IMG/VR virus record: IMGVR_UViG_3300025151_000045 | Location: 1 to 55,316 of that record | Origin: a virus | Strand: one strand, 5' to 3' | DNA: 55,316 nucleotides | Part shown: positions 11,201 to 18,030 of the stretch, one piece after another | Layout of the letters: each line of letters begins with the position of its first letter | Position numbering within the stretch: the stretch's first letter is position 1 | Notes under the pieces: generated by a model | What the model saw: the letters and a program-made list of their open reading frames with translations, nothing else | What the model was told of the DNA's origin: nothing | Databases searched by the model: none | Made by a program: the position numbers and the translations under genes

Positions 11201-13314
11201 GCTAAACTTTCTGTGCTGTTGTTTGCTGATTGCAAGTAAGCTGCAACCTCTTTAGACATCTCTTCTCTAGTTTGTGAGTCATGACCTGTAAGACCCATGC
11301 CATACCATAACAAGACATCTCCTGCGCTACCCCTTTTATAACCTTTGTTAAACTCACCTTTAAACCCCTCATAATTTCTTTTTGTATTCTCAGTTATGCT
11401 TTTGTCAAACTTCATGTCAAAAAAGGTCCTAGCATTTAAGTATGAATTAGCTGCTTCTTTTTGAGATATGTTTATGCTGTTTATATTATTGCTTAGTTGT
11501 CGATATTGTTCATAATCGTTTAGCGTTTTAAGATCCCCTTGACCTAAAATAATCTCACCTTTCTCATTCACCACCACTTCAATATCTTGAAACTGTTTGC
11601 CAAATATTCTTTCTGACTCTGCCTGTGAAACGTCATATGCTTTTTTTGAAGCTTTATCTACTTCTGCTGCTAAAGCCATACTGTTCTGTCTTTCTTTTTC
11701 AGCAAAGAAATCAAACTCATCCATTGTGTCACTAATGTAGGTATCAAACACTGACCCTGCACCATAAACCTCAGCTAGCTTCTCATATTGTTGTTCCCCA
11801 TCTTCAACAATCTTAGCCAGCGTAGCTGGGGTTTTAGGCACTACTATTCCATTTTTTAAAGTCATAAAAAGATCTGGAAATCTTCTAGTGTCTTCTTCGC
11901 TATACTTCTGATATTGAGAATTAGGGTCTTCCAATAAAGCATCAGCTAAAGTTAATTTGTCTTGTAGGTGTTTATAGTTTCTACCCCCTGCAGATACTGC
12001 ATAATAATTTAATCCTTTATCTTCAAAAAACTTAACAGCTTTTTTATTTGCCACATCCATTAAGTCATCTTTGGGTGAGATGTTAAGGTCAGCATTGTTC
12101 TTTAAGAATTCTGTCAATAAGTCAAAATCTTCTATCTGATCTAAGTCAACGTCAATGACATTTCCATTTATGTCAACAACACCAAAACCATTACCTATTG
12201 CATTAGATATAGTAGGCATAGCACTAAAGCCATATCTACCAAACTGTTTATTAAAAGCCTTTATTCTATCTTCTGCAGAGATATTGTCTTTTGCTATTTT
12301 ACTCAACGAGTCATTAGTCAGCAGCTCTGCAAACTCTTGATCATTAGCAATCTGTTCATTTCGTTGATTAGATAATCTTTCTTTTTCTAACCATTCCTTT
12401 TTTTGATTCTCTATCTCTACTGCTTTTCTCTCAGTATATTTTTTTAGTTCCTGAATCTTATCATCACCAGGAGCAAACTGTCTGCCTGTCTCATCAAAAA
12501 TAGTTTTGTAGGTAGACTTACTTTCATCAACCTCTTTATTGTGCTCAGTTAATGCTGCTTCTTTTTTCTTGTCAACAGCCTCTATATCTTTCTGATCAAT
12601 AACACCATCATTGTTTACGTCATACTGCTTATTGTTTTGGTAAGCTTTAGACATCATGCTAACACTGCCATCTGTTGTACTTTCGTTAGCTATAAAGTTT
12701 TGTATGTTTTGCTTTTCATCTGGAGCTTCAGGTTGACTTGTTAATCCTTTTCCACGTTCTCGTGCAGCTGAAAGCTTTTCAATTCTTGATTTATATTCTT
12801 GATATTGTGGAGAGGCATCTATATAAGCCTGGCTAAATTTAACAGCTTCTGGAGTGTCGTTTAAAGGATTACCTGCGTAAATGTCAAGCTTACGCCCACG
12901 TTCATCTCTAATCTCTCTATACCCTTCTTTCTGTTGGTTTAAGAAACTAAAATCTTGTTTAGCTTCTCCAGATTCCAAAGAGCCATCTGTGCTTTCTTCC
13001 TTGGTAGTAGATTCCATACCTTCCTCTTGAGAAGAAAATTCTGGTTCGTCTTTTTTTTTTAATGTACCATCTTGTACCAAAGAATCAAATTCGTCTCCAT
13101 AATAAGATTTTAGTTCAGACTCTCCAACCTCCATACCATTTGGAGTAGTATAAAGTATTTCACCATTAGATGGCTGAATATTTTCAGTAGAAGACACCTC
13201 AGCTTTTAATGTGCCATCCTCAACTAAAGAATCAAATTCATCTCCATAATAAGATTTTAATTCTGATTCTCCAACCTGCTGTCCATTAGGGGTAGTGTAA
13301 ACTGTTTCTTCCAT
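2254..13314 (-). CDS. Giant polyvalent virion/ejection protein (3686 aa)
   Basis: Last gene of the structural block. The N-terminus carries a near-perfect duplication (residues about 5-37 and 54-86; YTTPNG, VGESELKSYYG, DEFDSLV). An EF-hand-like loop (DVNNDGVIDQKD) lies near residue 230, and a Gly/Ala-rich hydrophobic stretch near 745-825 could insert in a membrane. A GNAT-like acetyltransferase block (VDKSVEGKGVGSKLL) is near 1640-1740, and a zincin motif HEFGH is at about 2288. Long helical segments fill the rest, with more hydrophobic helices near the C-terminus. This multi-enzyme architecture matches the large polyvalent proteins that phages package and inject to protect incoming DNA. No DxDGD motif of crAss-type virion RNA polymerase is seen. 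Catalytic roles are inferred from motifs. Confidence 0.85.
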   Translation of the reverse strand: MEETVYTTPNGQQVGESELKSYYGDEFDSLVEDGTLKAEVSSTENIQPSNGEILYTTPNGMEVGESELKSYYGDEFDSLVQDGTLKKKDEPEFSSQEEGMESTTKEESTDGSLESGEAKQDFSFLNQQKEGYREIRDERGRKLDIYAGNPLNDTPEAVKFSQAYIDASPQYQEYKSRIEKLSAARERGKGLTSQPEAPDEKQNIQNFIANESTTDGSVSMMSKAYQNNKQYDVNNDGVIDQKDIEAVDKKKEAALTEHNKEVDESKSTYKTIFDETGRQFAPGDDKIQELKKYTERKAVEIENQKKEWLEKERLSNQRNEQIANDQEFAELLTNDSLSKIAKDNISAEDRIKAFNKQFGRYGFSAMPTISNAIGNGFGVVDINGNVIDVDLDQIEDFDLLTEFLKNNADLNISPKDDLMDVANKKAVKFFEDKGLNYYAVSAGGRNYKHLQDKLTLADALLEDPNSQYQKYSEEDTRRFPDLFMTLKNGIVVPKTPATLAKIVEDGEQQYEKLAEVYGAGSVFDTYISDTMDEFDFFAEKERQNSMALAAEVDKASKKAYDVSQAESERIFGKQFQDIEVVVNEKGEIILGQGDLKTLNDYEQYRQLSNNINSINISQKEAANSYLNARTFFDMKFDKSITENTKRNYEGFKGEFNKGYKRGSAGDVLLWYGMGLTGHDSQTREEMSKEVAAYLQSANNSTESLALKRHNRYTRKGFFDSGSEYWATVFRDPFEVAGALFANSMSQMLPYGLKIAVPIMGARIVQRGRQGAIGGAAATAAVGGEGGIPGLAIGAGLGAIEGAGETFAIASGLVEYTNAILDVAAEKGYNPTLPQDWKTAMEDDEVWKDARNRGLARGVPIALVNMLTVKMGGKIFGAGRRAFTQSAVAKSAMVGAEFSTVTLGEGLGEVAAQASRMAFIGDQDKFAWNEVGDEMLGSLGAPVQYANIAKNMYDVNSRAQKIQFAESLTDVKNIMKETASPKKILAWTNNMRETGQIDDVTYQQITDNLAAKKTAQEYIKNGNPDLAIAEEEVASEVATEEAVEDVAPRFKGAFTNKKLRADQETTTEEAAQRVKNRDKKLFDETQEAPGIPGAPKISDVTTDGEVSTGVYSNENGQVDIIISSTGTNQNFVGYYRVYENGKPTNKFTSKMQVVDGKGFGKMIANAQTQLPEGHQWMETKSVSKDGLRVWNKSKEKGYKESVDENGNVITKEVTLNQATKEGITGKSTDYKDVVVSKAEADNIVNELQEIYPGIETSTIKGGPGKVKIKIKLPVLESTTETTTEAVTEDVAPTDQETVSQKTTVESVIQKVRGRGRKAKLKSRVAELIKSRNFYQQSKEIYGPQISEINKEINEIITSGKVRSKENQVKLPQLGQSYTVNGRKYNAKQFVKILNKMSSKDLINSNIIIRNPNQEVQDILKTKNQEIDAIQKPSTEKVDVQQQSTDGETLGTRDTQETPTQESQEKIQVDQTQVKIEKQLEIDGITPEFKEAKDNIPTLTIYEEGTDKVIEKIIGKEAVEKAKAEGKKGQRGTDLVAVRERVQIIEIGGKKYKFTVQLYDDGTARYQVSEIDRGGISIKNLSKDEYYNLLNQEEVQVDQAKKEVDQEVTLEPAVTEDGEIDYEAEDKVRNIAKERDLGITSDREIAFIARDKDGKIVGGAYTSYDNSTGKYTFDVVVDKSVEGKGVGSKLLDQVKDLPFEIQDMNPEATVEVDVVSPVMEKMLKSKGFEVIEKIGPSRFLMSPKTETPTTEVSEVVEETKVDQEVEKVVKDEAEVLAQALGLNISSKKGDARFEIAEEVELEDEVSIKKIEDAMNKMLDAQIQFTEPTSQPDTKVNAVKVSKVNKKEIAKALKKLGLNEDEVIVTLEEFDNTPTLMAMSDVLATGKSLKDSQGNPIDVRGGLMYNLLGPNKNLAWAGVDFEGAQKMVDNAVKVYQNNKEYFNNWWADNPKYKGMVPLTVMRMADSAIYSNEATFRWINPTIKKYSLEARTEAFKTFVKDLDKPITGKDLKKAKADFKKFLENNPEIKTIDQLLDAVVKDSQERAKKKTKEDATAEAGHLPLDSKKYLFHKIFSPAKTQKVGGRLIAKTLNDIDSQPDQKSMFSEKLLLDDIGEPAMMQARKGDVMGFMGIDVINPKVVRADHQNYGWGPKGKFLGVLETPTNGINVFPEFFAKASRVFKPEIEKATGKPKSLPSKEKVRDQVGGSFFIDNAFVGARIKASKMSPIEIITAKLRYAFPQVNVINSQQEFNKKINEPGVLTSKVKGKVILGLTKDGQIYLNPDKATLATPIHEFGHIWIDFLRSKASGKKGTALLNKGLELIKDTSYYEKAKKKYGEFDADGNLTNEDLVLEEALVEGIATKGENIAKASVRSNFLSWLNGMYKYIQEKFTTSKETKMEDIANLSIDDFQNIALADLFSGKTAMEKEAAAFDPAFEAGKTSRARFEVMGGLSAIEIIREGRKQGFTDASIIEVVKSMYPKLTIEEIKSTIDFEGGQIGLFQDYNVPASFGNVIGGMREGIAMLSDIRNTLKKTKKKRDKEGKPLTRIQMREMAGKLLRNHEVYKLLTGNKQLQKQLEVDLDKLMDIDEGKNLSERMDLLKTQIRSMKVNESNLQSMKKRITSLLRQQVAIKEVTKSEYNKALRILRDAKLDNFDASMLKIEKLAEDIEVRQKKALIAETIKNFTNLAKVGRSKSGRTVSKGRIDASGIRFFAEAAKQLKAFAKNDEKTINRLQAELFDVVDGLVTGVKAEVQAAVDKMESETKDSKATREEMALVNKLGIYSLLSQINSKSLEDIKSILQNFKNVEDASRQQLGNQIYQRARRNREIKEGTDNLMSESFNDIITSDRTTFRPVSNEEKTTFGTKVLDKWDGNSESTVEVDGKTFRVVIEETVSEKTKKISTKNVIQIQEKEFLTEDEIKDNWASLRERILSAKGKDKAAGKIVNEMLKSFKKIKDKRFYIKFFNQLAKNPASSTNTLLRLMETKNNKFLSENVIDKLADMSEDYIRGKFNQKDYMDALANSIFGFDKGIQGVMDNASKNVDLKMEKGVKNFNIGELMNLYALMKNEETALMILEGGRGSFKFRSDLQQQLDEILDSKTKEFVDRTVEYLSDQYYEGVNEVYEATNYVSLPKTKNYFPRQVKTDQKTQQQLVDAVKDGDFHKAFNAQYASALKNRSANLGQVQTRGRDFFSVLDNHFSEMEKFKAYAEGLKDVSAVFKSDGISKAMLVTGSNSRILKQLTQTINPEALMELMSNDLLDKNLSRFTVGVLAFKAVQILKQATSFITAYADYNYNPNFKPKGAGGVIAKEIQDALGFAYDTARMAINYRKNFQEAKKVSATFRDRVEDGDLYSLATGIQRNRSVLNKGKFARKFEKAAGWTTQVGDQLGVMGYFINYKRNIENGMSRDKALRAFNKYNETQQTRRAQDLSAIQLMKSPFLRLFTAFASTSILQLNKFMQESYNMVINKDFSKRTVRSMALNVSLANALFFTAGNFLRLTGDEEDEEKFVRDLTAYATGLKMFQSSLIILGDIFEAVNLMYLNDMDPYSARNRASKQYNPIVDTFFEFYAGLQDVSDKTKTDKEVESAYRRMATKMLYLSSVNIDPLLAMSDLFKDDVELDETIPAILGFPKGALKDQIDPAKPLRWIDFEAYQEKKAQEEYHENLPEVQEIEKLQNEAKEDVNEAITEMLKNN

Positions 13315-13316
13315 GC

Positions 13317-15206
13317 TTATAATTTAATTACATAGTTACCTTTTAATTCATCTCCTTGAGCCATCTGTTTGTATAACGCCTCGAAGTTTCCTCCTTGAAT
13401 TTTAAATTCACCATCTGTTTTTGTTAAAGGGAATTTATATTTATTTCCTTTATAACCAAATATAATACCCTCTGAAAACTTACGACCATACTTATCTTCT
13501 GTTTCATCTCCAGAATATTCATAACCAGTAAAGTTAAGGTCTGCATCTAACCCTCCTGACACAAGGGAGCTATAGGCGTCTATTACTGTGTTTATGTTAT
13601 CTTCCTCTATAGGATCTTTAAACACCTTGCTAGGACTAATCTCGTCATTACCAAACTTCATGAGTGGAAGATCTGAATATTTTTTAGAAGAAAGCCTAGT
13701 TGTTGTAGCAGTATAATCTTTATTTGATGTTCCATAAGAATCTACTTGGTTGTAAGAGTTAACTGCATCTTTTGGTGGTGCAAAGCCATACATAAAAGAG
13801 AAATAAGCATTCATAAACTGCCTATTGTTCATGCCAGTCATATCAATCTGATCTTGTACTGGTTCAGTTGTTTTTTTCCCAGTTTGGGGGTCAATTGTTG
13901 TTATTGTTTTTTCCATGTAAACAATTCCATCTTTTCCTCTCCTAAGATCATCAAGTTTCACCTCTACTTTATCACCTCCCTCACCAGTAACTACAACAAA
14001 GTTTTTTAAAGCACTAACTGATTCATTGTATCCACCTTCGTTACTACTAAAAAGTTTGTTAATTAAATCTAGGTTTGATTTTTGTTCCTTTAACTTATCC
14101 CCTCTTTTATACTGCCACTCTTGCATTTGTGCTGGAGCTCTTCTTTCTGTTATGGTTTCTTTTAATCCAAGTCTAGAGCCTACGCCATTTTCAAAAGTAG
14201 TCTTGGCTTTTTCTGATGCTTTTATAAAGTTTTCATGATCCCTAATAGGATTAAGTCTACCATCCTGTCCAGCCTCAACTAATATTAAATTTTTATTAGC
14301 ATCAGCCTCATCTTTATCTTCTGTGTAATTATATTGAGTGCCAGCTGGCATACCATCTGGTCCTGGAACCCCTTGATCAGTAATAAGGCTTAATATCGAA
14401 TCGTCATTATTACTTACTGTCTCCCACTCAGCATTAATGTATGCCATAGCCTCATCGTTTTGCCTAACATCTGACATAGTCTTTATAAACCTACCTTTAA
14501 CATCAGCTTTTAAGAATACTCCTAGCCCCTCAGCTGTAGTGTCATACACACTGTTCATATCTACATTGTCATACTTTTGAACTACAGCAGACAATGACCC
14601 TGGAAGTGTTCTATAATCCCCCACCTTTTTAGATGGGTTGCCATTTTTATCAAACTTTGCAAATAGCAAATCGCCATTTGCTGTAAACTGAAAGCCATGA
14701 TCTACCATTTGAGCTAAAGCCCCTAAACCTTCCATGTTGTAAGCATCTAATGTAGACCCTTGACTTAAAACTTTCGAGCCTTCCAATGTCCCTGCTTTTT
14801 GTCTAGCCATCGCTTCTTCATACTGAGTGTTAAACTCTGTAATAAAAGCTTTCATTTGAGTAGCAGAATTGTTAATCTTATTGGTTTTATTAAGCCATTG
14901 ATCTCTAGTCATCTTACCCCTTCTGTACAAATTGTTTGCTTCTTGCAACATCAATGAGCCTTCCTCCATGGCTTTAGTAACTCTAGGAACCAACATATCC
15001 CCACTAGCAGCTGTTAGCTCTGCATTTTCCTGGACTGTTTCATTAAAAGCATCTTGAGTTTTGTTGATGTCTGTCAACATGGAGTCCCTAGTAGCTAGTC
15101 CTGACTCAATAGCATCTGAAAAACTTTTTGAAAACGCACTGTAATCTACAGCTGTTTCTTTTATTACTTTTGACTCAAATTGTGTGGGTTGTAATGATTC
15201 TGCCAT
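13317..15206 (-). CDS. Internal virion/cargo protein (629 aa)
   Basis: Lies directly upstream of the giant gene with a 2-base gap, so the two are co-translated. The first 150 residues are helical and rich in Gln, Asn and Ala (including RRGKMTRDQWLNKTNKINN), a composition seen in internal and ejection proteins; the remainder is mixed, with Gly/Asn-rich loops. No catalytic motif is visible. Position between the muzzle-associated proteins and the giant protein supports a role as packaged cargo or ejection protein. I cannot name a specific family. Confidence 0.65.
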   Translation of the reverse strand: MAESLQPTQFESKVIKETAVDYSAFSKSFSDAIESGLATRDSMLTDINKTQDAFNETVQENAELTAASGDMLVPRVTKAMEEGSLMLQEANNLYRRGKMTRDQWLNKTNKINNSATQMKAFITEFNTQYEEAMARQKAGTLEGSKVLSQGSTLDAYNMEGLGALAQMVDHGFQFTANGDLLFAKFDKNGNPSKKVGDYRTLPGSLSAVVQKYDNVDMNSVYDTTAEGLGVFLKADVKGRFIKTMSDVRQNDEAMAYINAEWETVSNNDDSILSLITDQGVPGPDGMPAGTQYNYTEDKDEADANKNLILVEAGQDGRLNPIRDHENFIKASEKAKTTFENGVGSRLGLKETITERRAPAQMQEWQYKRGDKLKEQKSNLDLINKLFSSNEGGYNESVSALKNFVVVTGEGGDKVEVKLDDLRRGKDGIVYMEKTITTIDPQTGKKTTEPVQDQIDMTGMNNRQFMNAYFSFMYGFAPPKDAVNSYNQVDSYGTSNKDYTATTTRLSSKKYSDLPLMKFGNDEISPSKVFKDPIEEDNINTVIDAYSSLVSGGLDADLNFTGYEYSGDETEDKYGRKFSEGIIFGYKGNKYKFPLTKTDGEFKIQGGNFEALYKQMAQGDELKGNYVIKL

Positions 15207-15216
15207 TGTAAATTTT

Positions 15217-16101
15217 TTATTGTCCTATGCCACCTATAATTCCTTGCACTGTTTCAAAAGGCAGGTTTTGAAATAAGTAATCTGTAATTTGCTCATCTCC
15301 AGCACCAGAATATAGTAACTCACCAAAACCTTTACCAAATGTTTCATTAGATAACAGTGCTCCTTTTAACGCTTCATTGTTGTCAAAATCAGCAACATCA
15401 CCACCAAACCCTGACATAGTGTTTTTAAAATAATCTTGTATAGGTGTTTCTGATCCAGCAGCTACAGGTGCATTTAAAGATGCTTTATCTAAAAGTTGTT
15501 TTTGAGCAACCTTAGTGTCAATACCTTCAATTAACCCTGGGATTACTGCTTCACCTACTGTAGATATAGCCTCTCCAGCTGATTTTCTAGCTTGAGCTCT
15601 AAGGTCTACCTCTTGTTCTTGATAAGCCTTACCTGCCTCAAATTGCTGATTAGCTTGTCCTAGCTCAATACCACCTATCTGCTCTGCTATTCTTCTATCT
15701 TCCTCAGCAATAGCTTTTTGAATATCTTGTTGTTGTTTTATTTCAAAATCTTGAACTTGACTTAAACCTTTTGTTAAGATAGCTTGTTGTCTAGCAGCTC
15801 CAGCACTTGCACCTCGTTGATCTCCAACTCCTAACTGCTGACTCGCTTGACCAGCAATCAATGCGTCAATAGCATCTTCAGAAGCTTTCTTATTGATAGT
15901 TAGCTGTTTCATATAATTAGAAGCACCTATCCTGTCAATAACTTTTTGCTGTAGTCTTTCACCTTGCCTTAGTGCATCATCAGATCTTCTTTTAGCTTCA
16001 TTAGCTTTACTTAAACTTCCAAGAGCTGAAGCAGTTTGTCCTGTCACAGATAAACCTAAAGCCACTAATGTTCCTGCTGTTAATCCTAATAATGCTACCA
16101 T
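15217..16101 (-). CDS. Helical internal virion protein (294 aa)
   Basis: Begins with a hydrophobic, glycine-rich segment (MVALLGLTAGTLVALGLSV) that may be a membrane-inserting helix. This is followed by a long Ala/Gln/Lys-rich region with heptad-like spacing (residues about 30-180). The pattern, a hydrophobic N-terminus and helical bundle, resembles podoviral internal core or ejection proteins that help build a channel in the cell envelope. It heads the three-gene ejection set transcribed towards the giant gene; a TATATTTG promoter-like element lies 52 bases upstream. Function is inferred from composition and place. Confidence 0.6.
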   Translation of the reverse strand: MVALLGLTAGTLVALGLSVTGQTASALGSLSKANEAKRRSDDALRQGERLQQKVIDRIGASNYMKQLTINKKASEDAIDALIAGQASQQLGVGDQRGASAGAARQQAILTKGLSQVQDFEIKQQQDIQKAIAEEDRRIAEQIGGIELGQANQQFEAGKAYQEQEVDLRAQARKSAGEAISTVGEAVIPGLIEGIDTKVAQKQLLDKASLNAPVAAGSETPIQDYFKNTMSGFGGDVADFDNNEALKGALLSNETFGKGFGELLYSGAGDEQITDYLFQNLPFETVQGIIGGIGQ

Positions 16102-16152
16102 AATAAATATTTTTATTTTAAATGCCCTTTAAAAGAGCTTAATGCTAATATG

Positions 16153-16160
16153 CAAATATA
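16153..16160 (-). promoter_or_regulatory. Putative -7 promoter element TATATTTG
   Basis: Reading the - strand, TATATTTG matches the Bacteroidota -7 consensus TAnnTTTG and lies in the 64-base spacer before the 294-aa ejection gene. A second match (TAATTTTG) abuts it on the upstream side. No clear -33 TTTG is present, so strength is uncertain. Confidence 0.35.
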
Positions 16161-16165
16161 CAAAA

Positions 16166-17053
16166 TTACTTTGATCGTGGATTAGGTTCACTAACCATCA
16201 CGTCAGATCCCACAGCAAAAAGCTCTACTGCGTTAGTGTTAATATTTGTTAATTTAAACTCTAAGTAGTGTCCAAGTAAACCATTAGACTCTGCTATTGA
16301 ATTTTTAACTGAGAATAAAAGATCTGTAGGGTTTGGGGCTACACCACTGTATCCAGTAGGATTAACAGTAATGGTATTGGCTGTAATCGCACTTACTAAA
16401 CCTACAGGGTTAGGGTTAGGCGTACCTGCAAAATTATATATTAAATCTCCACCAACACCTGTAGTTGGATCACCAGGCTTTACAAAAACTGGGTTTATAG
16501 TTATGGTACTAGCAAATGTCAACACCCATCCTGTAGGGTTTGTAGTGTCTACACTTAGTAAGTTACCTATGCCATTAACAGACCTTAACTGTAAGTCAGG
16601 ACTTGTAGAATATGAAGTTCCACTTCCAGACTCAGGAAGCTGATTGGTTCTGATAAAAGCAAAAAAGTCAGATTCTTTTTTCTGCCAGTAATTAGCAGCA
16701 GGTGGAGGAGCAATAGCTGAGTTTGAAGTATTACCTTTTATAAACCCAGTAATAACATCAGTAGTAAACTCACCCTCCCAAGTATCATCAGATTCTAAAT
16801 AAAAAGTTTTAAAAACCTTGTTAGCTAAAGGATCTCTGTTGACTATACTTGTAACCTCTGACCTAGCACCTAATGCTGGATCTGTAACGCCATAAAATAC
16901 ATTCCTGTTATCATTGACATTATGTCTATATAGATTTCCATTTTTAAAAGTGTACAGATAATTATTCATCCCTATTATCTTCTCAGGATAAAATGAATAA
17001 AAAGATACCCATCCAGGTATATTAGAGTCCCATGACAATGTGTAGTTTGGCAT
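16166..17053 (-). CDS. Virion structural protein (295 aa)
   Basis: Starts MPNYTLSWDSNIPGWVSFYS and continues with FKNGNLYRHN and other strand-rich stretches, then Thr/Pro/Gly-rich beta repeats. The composition is that of an extracellular beta-structured virion component. It sits between the muzzle/tail genes and the ejection proteins. I recognise it only as a conserved-looking structural protein in phages of this general layout; the precise role is unknown. Confidence 0.55.
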   Translation of the reverse strand: MPNYTLSWDSNIPGWVSFYSFYPEKIIGMNNYLYTFKNGNLYRHNVNDNRNVFYGVTDPALGARSEVTSIVNRDPLANKVFKTFYLESDDTWEGEFTTDVITGFIKGNTSNSAIAPPPAANYWQKKESDFFAFIRTNQLPESGSGTSYSTSPDLQLRSVNGIGNLLSVDTTNPTGWVLTFASTITINPVFVKPGDPTTGVGGDLIYNFAGTPNPNPVGLVSAITANTITVNPTGYSGVAPNPTDLLFSVKNSIAESNGLLGHYLEFKLTNINTNAVELFAVGSDVMVSEPNPRSK

Positions 17054-17062
17054 AATATTATT

Positions 17063-18028
17063 TTAAGGTGGACAACTGCCAATAGCAATTATCACACTGT
17101 TAGCGTCAATTTCAAAATATCCACTAGCTGATGAAGAAGTAAAGCCATAAAAACCAGCTCCACTACTTGTTGCTAATTTAGTGCTTCCTGCCACATCTGT
17201 AAATATTACATCATATAAAGCAGGTTCACCAGCTGTCCCTGTAACTGGTCCATTGTAATAGGTGTTTGAATTAGTTGCAGCACAAGCATCTACTGCTGCT
17301 CCAAATCTACCACTCGCACTAAAACTTGTTAAGGCTACTGGACATGTGTTACTCAAAGATACTGAATTTAAATTAGCTCCAACAGGTCCAACGATTCTTA
17401 TTGTAGCAGTTCTAGGTTCAGCTGCAATCTTTGGTATAAATAAGTTAACAACTCCTGGGTTTAAAGCAACTCCAGAAACATCACTAGGGGCAACCACAAT
17501 GTTTTCTGTGGATCCTGAAGGAACAAAGCCTGTGCCTACACCTGAGCCATTAGATAGTCCATCCCAGTTCATTTTATTGACAGCGTATGGAGAAAAGTTA
17601 GGAAAATCATAAGCAGTGATTTCAGAGTTCTTTCCAAAGTATGGACCAGCTAACCAACCATAAGCACTAGAGCTTCCTGCTGAATATACAACACTATTGT
17701 GTGTAACAAAAATACCTGTTGGTATATCTGAGGATGTTAGTTTTACTTGCCAATTAACATTGGTTCCTGTTCCTAAATCTATTTCAAAATCATAAACCCC
17801 TTGACTAGCTGTTGTCCATCCAGCTGTAGGCTTAGTTCCACATACAGCCTTTTCACAAAATGGGCAAATTTGAATAGGACCAAGAACCCCAGATGTTTGC
17901 TGTCTGTATTGTCCACAGTTCTGATAATAACCATCAGGGGCTTTAGTGGTTAGTTGTGCATCAGTATACACTGCTGTAGCAGTGGTAAAGGATTGCGAGT
18001 CTATATAATATGGTGCTGGTGTTGGCAT
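17063..18028 (-). CDS. Virion structural protein with Cys motifs (321 aa)
   Basis: ATG 18028 (MPTPAPYYID) is preferred over the TTG three codons upstream, because it lies 2 bases after the stop of the muzzle gene. A CPFCEKAVC motif near residue 45 could bind metal or form disulfides; the rest is Ser/Gly/Thr-rich beta structure typical of tail components. It is co-transcribed with the muzzle gene. Role in tail or receptor contact is inferred from position. Confidence 0.55.
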   Translation of the reverse strand: MPTPAPYYIDSQSFTTATAVYTDAQLTTKAPDGYYQNCGQYRQQTSGVLGPIQICPFCEKAVCGTKPTAGWTTASQGVYDFEIDLGTGTNVNWQVKLTSSDIPTGIFVTHNSVVYSAGSSSAYGWLAGPYFGKNSEITAYDFPNFSPYAVNKMNWDGLSNGSGVGTGFVPSGSTENIVVAPSDVSGVALNPGVVNLFIPKIAAEPRTATIRIVGPVGANLNSVSLSNTCPVALTSFSASGRFGAAVDACAATNSNTYYNGPVTGTAGEPALYDVIFTDVAGSTKLATSSGAGFYGFTSSSASGYFEIDANSVIIAIGSCPP

Positions 18029-18030
18029 AA

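Noticed and set aside
2254-13314. Giant protein as a crAss-type virion RNA polymerase
   Set aside because: The DxDGD-type catalytic motif of those polymerases was not found; motifs seen are GNAT-like and HEFGH.
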